A DNA stretch of 16,099 bases from the NCBI GenBank assembly GCA_007571225.1, contig RKRU01000055.1, forward strand, positions 1-16,099, written 5' to 3'. Both the position numbers and the translations under genes were made by a program. Source of the stretch: Nitrosopumilaceae archaeon. GTDB lineage: Archaea; Thermoproteota; Nitrososphaeria; Nitrososphaerales; Nitrosopumilaceae. Of the stretch, positions 13,013-16,099 are shown piece after piece. The first letter of the stretch is position 1. Each line of letters starts with the position of its first letter. The notes beneath the pieces were generated by a model. The model saw only the letters and a program-made list of their open reading frames with translations. It made no database searches and had not been told where the DNA came from.

Positions 13013-13345
13013 ATGGCCGTAAGATCCCCACTACTAATTGTCGCTGTGATAACTGCCATTGTCGCTGCATTCTTTGGATCCGTGGCGCTCCGGTATATAG
13101 AGCCCATAGGCGACGACATCGTCTTGCCGCTAGAACAGCGGTGTATCGACGTTGCAAATCGTGGGTATGCCATACATTCGGCCTATCCGGACATGACACT
13201 GGAGGAGATGCCCGTGGATGATGTGCGCCGTATGCTGGAACTTGACGAGATATGGATGAGGGAGTGCGTCGGGGGACTTCCGCCAAATGTAATAATCGAC
13301 ATTGCAAACAATGTGGAGAGGAACCAGCCAGCGCGCGGCGAGTGA
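13013..13345 (+). CDS. Unrecognised single-TM protein, 110 aa
   Basis: The N-terminus MAVRSPLLIVAVITAIVAAFFGSVAL is one hydrophobic helix (about residues 5-25) with a short positive start: an uncleaved anchor or signal peptide. The remaining ~85 residues are acidic and probably extracytoplasmic, with two cysteines (CIDVANRGYAIHS and MRECVGG) that could pair. I recognise no family. The start is supported by a TATA-like box about 24 nt upstream. Its stop lies 4 bp from the stop of the convergent thiL gene, so both transcripts must overlap at their 3' ends. Confidence 0.8.
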   Translation: MAVRSPLLIVAVITAIVAAFFGSVALRYIEPIGDDIVLPLEQRCIDVANRGYAIHSAYPDMTLEEMPVDDVRRMLELDEIWMRECVGGLPPNVIIDIANNVERNQPARGE

Positions 13346-13349
13346 TGGC

Positions 13350-14405
13350 CTATTCAAAATGGTCCCAGCCGGCACCGGACAGCCCGATGCGTCCCGTCCC
13401 GTCCGGTTCGTTTAGGTATACAGAACATTTCCGAACCGTCTTTTCGTCTACAGTCCCGTCCCTTACATAGCCGATCTCTATTATGGGCGCCCCGAGCTCC
13501 ACTGCCATTTTGATCATACTGTCCCTATGCGCTTTGGGAACCGTAAATACAATCTCGTACTCCTCGCCGCCATAAAAGACAAGCCTCTTCAGATCAAGGC
13601 CTTTGGATGCTGCATACCTGATCAGCTGTTTGGATGTGGGAATACTGTTGATCTCAAATACGTGTCCGCTCTGCTGCGCCATTTCAGAGAGAGTCGCGGC
13701 CAGTCCGTCACTAGAGTCCATGGATGATGAAAAATACTTTACACATGCAAGACCAAACTCCAGCCTTGCCACTGGATGTGTTACCGACCTTCTTGCCTGC
13801 ATGGCAAGTGTCTCTGATGCCTCGGGGTGGTTGTTCCTATCCAGCATCATCTCAAGTCCCAGCGCCGTATATCCAAAGGGACCGCTTACAAATACTAGGT
13901 CTCCGGGTAAGGCTCCCCCCCTGCCAACCCTGCGCCGGTCTGATGAGATCTCCCCAAAGAGGCAGACAGTACATACCATCTCTTGTCCTGCATTTGTGTC
14001 TCCTGCCACTATCTGGATGCCGTACTCGTTTGACGCATCCCTGAGGCCGCTTGCAATGTCTGTTATGTCGTCTAGGGATGTCGTGTCTGGTAGGTTGATC
14101 GAGATAGTTCCAAACTTGGGTCTGACCCCCTTTGCCGCAAAGTCGCTTACACACGCCACGACGCTCTTCTGCGCCGCGCGCCTTAGATCCAGTCCGCCTG
14201 ATGGGGGAATATCCGTACTCTGGACCAGCGTGTCGATGTTTGTCACGATGGTTCTGTTGACCGTGGCGGCGTACCCCACATCGTCCGGCCTGAACTCCCC
14301 GCCCAGTATATTCTGTATCGTCTGTATTATGGTCTTTTCCCCTAGGTGTGACTTTTTGTAATGTTCTTCCCCATGCAATGATCGGTCCTGACTCCCTTCT
14401 CTCAT
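13350..14405 (-). CDS. thiL: Thiamine-monophosphate kinase
   Basis: ATP-dependent kinase that converts thiamine monophosphate to thiamine diphosphate, the last step of coenzyme synthesis. AIR-synthase-related fold. Recognisable blocks are DTLVQSTDIPP (58-68), VSDFAAKGVRPKFGTISINLP (86-106), VAGDTNAG (133-140), FVSGPFGYTALGLEMM (172-187), SMDSSDGLAATLSEMA (228-243, the MDxSDGL signature) and YGGEEYEIVFTVP (278-290). At 351 aa it is slightly long, with about 20 extra polar N-terminal residues; a later start cannot be excluded. The ATG lies 2 nt after the stop of the upstream phosphohexomutase gene, so it is the second cistron of that operon. Confidence 0.94.
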   Translation of the reverse strand: MREGSQDRSLHGEEHYKKSHLGEKTIIQTIQNILGGEFRPDDVGYAATVNRTIVTNIDTLVQSTDIPPSGGLDLRRAAQKSVVACVSDFAAKGVRPKFGTISINLPDTTSLDDITDIASGLRDASNEYGIQIVAGDTNAGQEMVCTVCLFGEISSDRRRVGRGGALPGDLVFVSGPFGYTALGLEMMLDRNNHPEASETLAMQARRSVTHPVARLEFGLACVKYFSSSMDSSDGLAATLSEMAQQSGHVFEINSIPTSKQLIRYAASKGLDLKRLVFYGGEEYEIVFTVPKAHRDSMIKMAVELGAPIIEIGYVRDGTVDEKTVRKCSVYLNEPDGTGRIGLSGAGWDHFE

Positions 14406-14407
14406 AT

Positions 14408-15733
14408 CTACCCGGCCGGGATACTAGAAGCATGTCTGTCATCGGGCATGATGGCGGCAGTGACGTCCTTTACAATCCTTTCACACCTGTCCCTGCCATC
14501 GGATTCGGCGGATATACGTACCGCATCTTCTGTGTTTGACCTTCTTATCAGTACCCAACTATGTTCATCGATTATGCCCTTGATGCCGTCAAGTCTGTCT
14601 ACCTCGGAGCAGTTTGAGTGGAGCCACGCATCGGCACGTTCCACAATGCCGTCGTGCGTATCAGGCGCTGCCTGTACCTTTGTCCGTATCATACAGGACT
14701 GCCTCAGTGACTGGAGCACCTCGTCTAGGCGCGAGTCACTGCCGTGGATCATCGCCGATATCAGCCCGCTTGCAAGCATGCCGTCCCTACAATAGTTGAA
14801 CTCCGACAGGATAAACCCCCCACTGCTGCCTTCCCCCCCGGCCTGTGCACCGGATCCAATCATCGCATCCACAACGTTCGCCTCGCCCACCTTTGACCTA
14901 GTGCACCTTCCACCGCCGTCCCTGATTAGTCGCTCTACTGCTATGCTTGTATCCGTACTCAGAACAAAGCTCCTGCATCCAGTCTCAAGCGCACCGGCTA
15001 CTCCGAGTCCGAGCGTGGCATCAGGAGTCTCCTTGACTCCGTCTGAGACTATGACCAGCCTGTCGCCGTCAAGGTCAAAGGCAAAACCCATGTCCATCTT
15101 TGTACTTGCGCCGACTAGATCTAACAGCCTGTCGGCCGTGGGGTCAGGCCCGCGTGTACACGACTGCAGATCTCCGTTTATTATGGTGGTCCTGCACCCA
15201 ATGCGCTCAAGCAGCCTAGGTGCATAGTCTCTTGCAGCCCCGCCGCCTATGTCGACTGCTATTCGTGGACTGCCTTCTGCCTCCCCGATTATTCTGACCG
15301 CGTCGTCTACGTATGTTGTTGCACAGTTCCGTTCCAGTCCGACTTTTGGCCCCTCCTTGTTTTTGGAGTGCTCTAGTATTGTGGGTAGCTCGCGCTCGTT
15401 GATTCCCCTTCCGTCAACGATGAACTTTAGTCCGTTCCATTCAAGCGGGTTGTGTGACGATGTTATGACTAGGCCGGCGCCGTTCACCTTCCGGGCTTCC
15501 CTGAATACGGCCGGTGTAGGTACGACACCGAGATTGCAGATGTCCACCCCCATACTTGACAATCCTGCAGATGCGGCATGCGATAGCATCTGACTTGATG
15601 GCCTGGTATCCATTCCTACTATACATTCGCAGCCTGCCAAGGATGCAAAGTTGGTGCAGAACCGCATTACGTCCTTTGGTGTCAGATCTCCTTCATCCAC
15701 CACTCCCCTTATTCCAGAGATTGACTGTTTCAA
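14408..15733 (-). CDS. Phosphohexomutase (phosphoglucosamine/phosphomannomutase family)
   Basis: Alpha-D-phosphohexomutase that moves phosphate between C1 and C6 of a sugar via a phosphoserine. The GlmM-like archaeal form would supply glucosamine-1-phosphate for glycans, but the substrate is not certain from sequence. With the TTG start (441 aa) it opens ISGIRGVV. The phosphoserine loop is TSSHNP (Ser93), the Mg loop DLDGDR (220-225), the sugar loop GGEGSSGG (299-306) followed by YCRDGM, and the phosphate-binding C-terminal region VRISAES. The TTG is preferred over the in-frame ATG at 15775 because a TATA box (15753-15762) is centred 25 nt before it, and because family members start right before SGIRG. 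It leads an operon with thiL. Confidence 0.92.
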   Translation of the reverse strand: MKQSISGIRGVVDEGDLTPKDVMRFCTNFASLAGCECIVGMDTRPSSQMLSHAASAGLSSMGVDICNLGVVPTPAVFREARKVNGAGLVITSSHNPLEWNGLKFIVDGRGINERELPTILEHSKNKEGPKVGLERNCATTYVDDAVRIIGEAEGSPRIAVDIGGGAARDYAPRLLERIGCRTTIINGDLQSCTRGPDPTADRLLDLVGASTKMDMGFAFDLDGDRLVIVSDGVKETPDATLGLGVAGALETGCRSFVLSTDTSIAVERLIRDGGGRCTRSKVGEANVVDAMIGSGAQAGGEGSSGGFILSEFNYCRDGMLASGLISAMIHGSDSRLDEVLQSLRQSCMIRTKVQAAPDTHDGIVERADAWLHSNCSEVDRLDGIKGIIDEHSWVLIRRSNTEDAVRISAESDGRDRCERIVKDVTAAIMPDDRHASSIPAG

Positions 15734-15752
15734 TATGGAAAATTTGTGATAC

Positions 15753-15762
15753 TTTTTATTAA
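15753..15762. promoter_or_regulatory. Shared bidirectional TATA box (phosphohexomutase / tRNA-Thr)
   Basis: TTTTTATTAA (plus strand) is centred 26 nt before the tRNA-Thr 5' end. Its complement TTAATAAAAA is centred 25 nt before the TTG of the divergent mutase gene. Confidence 0.6.
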
Positions 15763-15783
15763 CTATAGTGAACATTCGGTTGT

Positions 15784-15857
15784 GCCTTGGTAGCTCAGCC
15801 TGGTAGAGCGAACGCCTCGTAAGCGTTAGGTCGCGGGTTCAGATCCCGTCCGAGGCT
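15784..15857 (+). tRNA. tRNA-Thr (CGT)
   Basis: A 74-nt cloverleaf. The acceptor is GCCTTGG/CCGAGGC with one G-T pair and discriminator T. The D stem is GCTC/GAGC. The anticodon stem AACGC/GCGTT encloses loop CTCGTAA, giving anticodon CGT, which reads ACG (Thr). The T arm is GCGGG-TTCAGAT-CCCGT. There is no intron and CCA is not encoded. Confidence 0.96.
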
Positions 15858-15876
15858 TCTAATCTTTTGAATATGG

Positions 15877-15963
15877 TTAGAAACCCATGTCATCGGGTTT
15901 TTCGATATCATTTTGTAGTTCTTCAACCAGTCCGTCCCACCATCGTTCTGTTTGCAGTTCCAT
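15877..15963 (-). CDS. Probable 28-aa microprotein
   Basis: ATG to TAA on the minus strand encodes MELQTERWWDGLVEELQNDI followed by EKPDDMGF. A TATA box (CTATAAG, 15987-15993) is centred exactly 27 nt upstream of the ATG, the same geometry as the other leaderless genes here; this is the main evidence that the frame is real. The peptide is acidic, probably an amphipathic helix with a paired tryptophan, and has no signal sequence. Its final codons overlap an AAACCC-8 nt-GGGTTT inverted repeat (15881-15900). Function unknown. It is convergent with tRNA-Thr. Confidence 0.5.
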   Translation of the reverse strand: MELQTERWWDGLVEELQNDIEKPDDMGF

Positions 15964-15986
15964 CTGTTACTTGTATGTGATGCTTC

Positions 15987-15993
15987 CTTATAG
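15987..15993 (-). promoter_or_regulatory. TATA box of the 28-aa ORF
   Basis: CTATAAG on the minus strand, centred 27 nt upstream of ATG 15963. Confidence 0.55.
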
Positions 15994-16074
15994 ATCTGTC
16001 GAAGGTGGGAGTAGTCTGTCTCCGTGTAGTAAGAGGTTCAACGCAAACAATCTGTTGTATGGACTCGGTAATTT

Positions 16075-16098
16075 GGGTGGGCAGGGGGGAGGGAGGGG
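16075..16098 (+). other. G-quadruplex-type run
   Basis: Five G-tracts (GGG, GGG, six G, GGG, GGGG) are separated by 1-2 nt loops at the extreme end of the window. This meets the standard four-tract quadruplex pattern on the plus strand. Confidence 0.6.
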
Positions 16099-16099
16099 A

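Noticed and set aside
15734..15775. ATG start of the phosphohexomutase at 15775
   Set aside because: It would place the TATA box inside the coding sequence and add 14 residues before the family's conserved N-terminal strand; TTG 15733 fits better.

Overview
The window looks like chromosomal DNA from an ammonia-oxidising-type archaeon (Thaumarchaeota/Nitrososphaerota). The evidence is an archaeal-type alanyl-tRNA synthetase, an archaeal histone, a small winged-helix regulator of the kind common in this phylum, a membrane-anchored blue copper protein, and almost uniform archaeal promoter architecture. Nearly every lead gene has an AT-rich TATA-like box centred about 24-28 nt upstream of its start codon, which implies leaderless mRNAs. 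Several starts are GTG or TTG. Base composition is close to balanced, and about a quarter of the window is non-coding and rich in short repeats. The exact genus cannot be fixed from the sequence alone.

Layout. 1-616: a dispersed repeat copy (A) and an unrecognised 169-aa gene on the minus strand. 617-1276: a repeat-rich gap with a 23-bp tandem array and inverted repeats. 1277-7239: an alaS-leuS operon (1-nt overlap), both enzymes carrying low-complexity insertions absent from ordinary family members. 7240-8010: a gap with two tandem arrays. 8011-8810: a protein with a Cys/His cluster, convergent with a 56-aa zinc-ribbon protein whose stop codon lies in the same CTAG. 8811-9331: repeat copy B and three sets of direct repeats. 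9332-9871: a plastocyanin-like gene whose stop codon lies inside the convergent tRNA-Cys(GCA) gene. 10109-10736: a winged-helix gene and repeat copy C, which may share one TATA box, plus a possible cloverleaf-like fold. 10737-11954: a TatD-family hydrolase divergent from a histone gene. 11955-12329: a 37-bp direct repeat pair. 12330-12802: two divergent small membrane proteins sharing one TATA region. 13013-15733: a one-TM protein convergent with a pgm/glmM-thiL operon. 15753-15857: a TATA region that fits both the mutase gene and tRNA-Thr(CGT). 15877-16099: a probable 28-aa microprotein and a G-quadruplex-type run.

Functionally the window is mostly housekeeping: translation (alaS, leuS, two tRNAs), chromatin (histone), cofactor and sugar metabolism (thiL, phosphohexomutase), nucleic-acid turnover (TatD) and copper-based electron transfer. 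No prophage, transposase, restriction or cas gene is recognisable. The most interesting unexplained material is the roughly 100-bp dispersed element (three copies, two with conserved hairpins and a terminal T-tract), the many different short tandem arrays in the gaps, the bidirectional TATA boxes, and two short genes (56 aa and 28 aa) that a length cut-off would miss.
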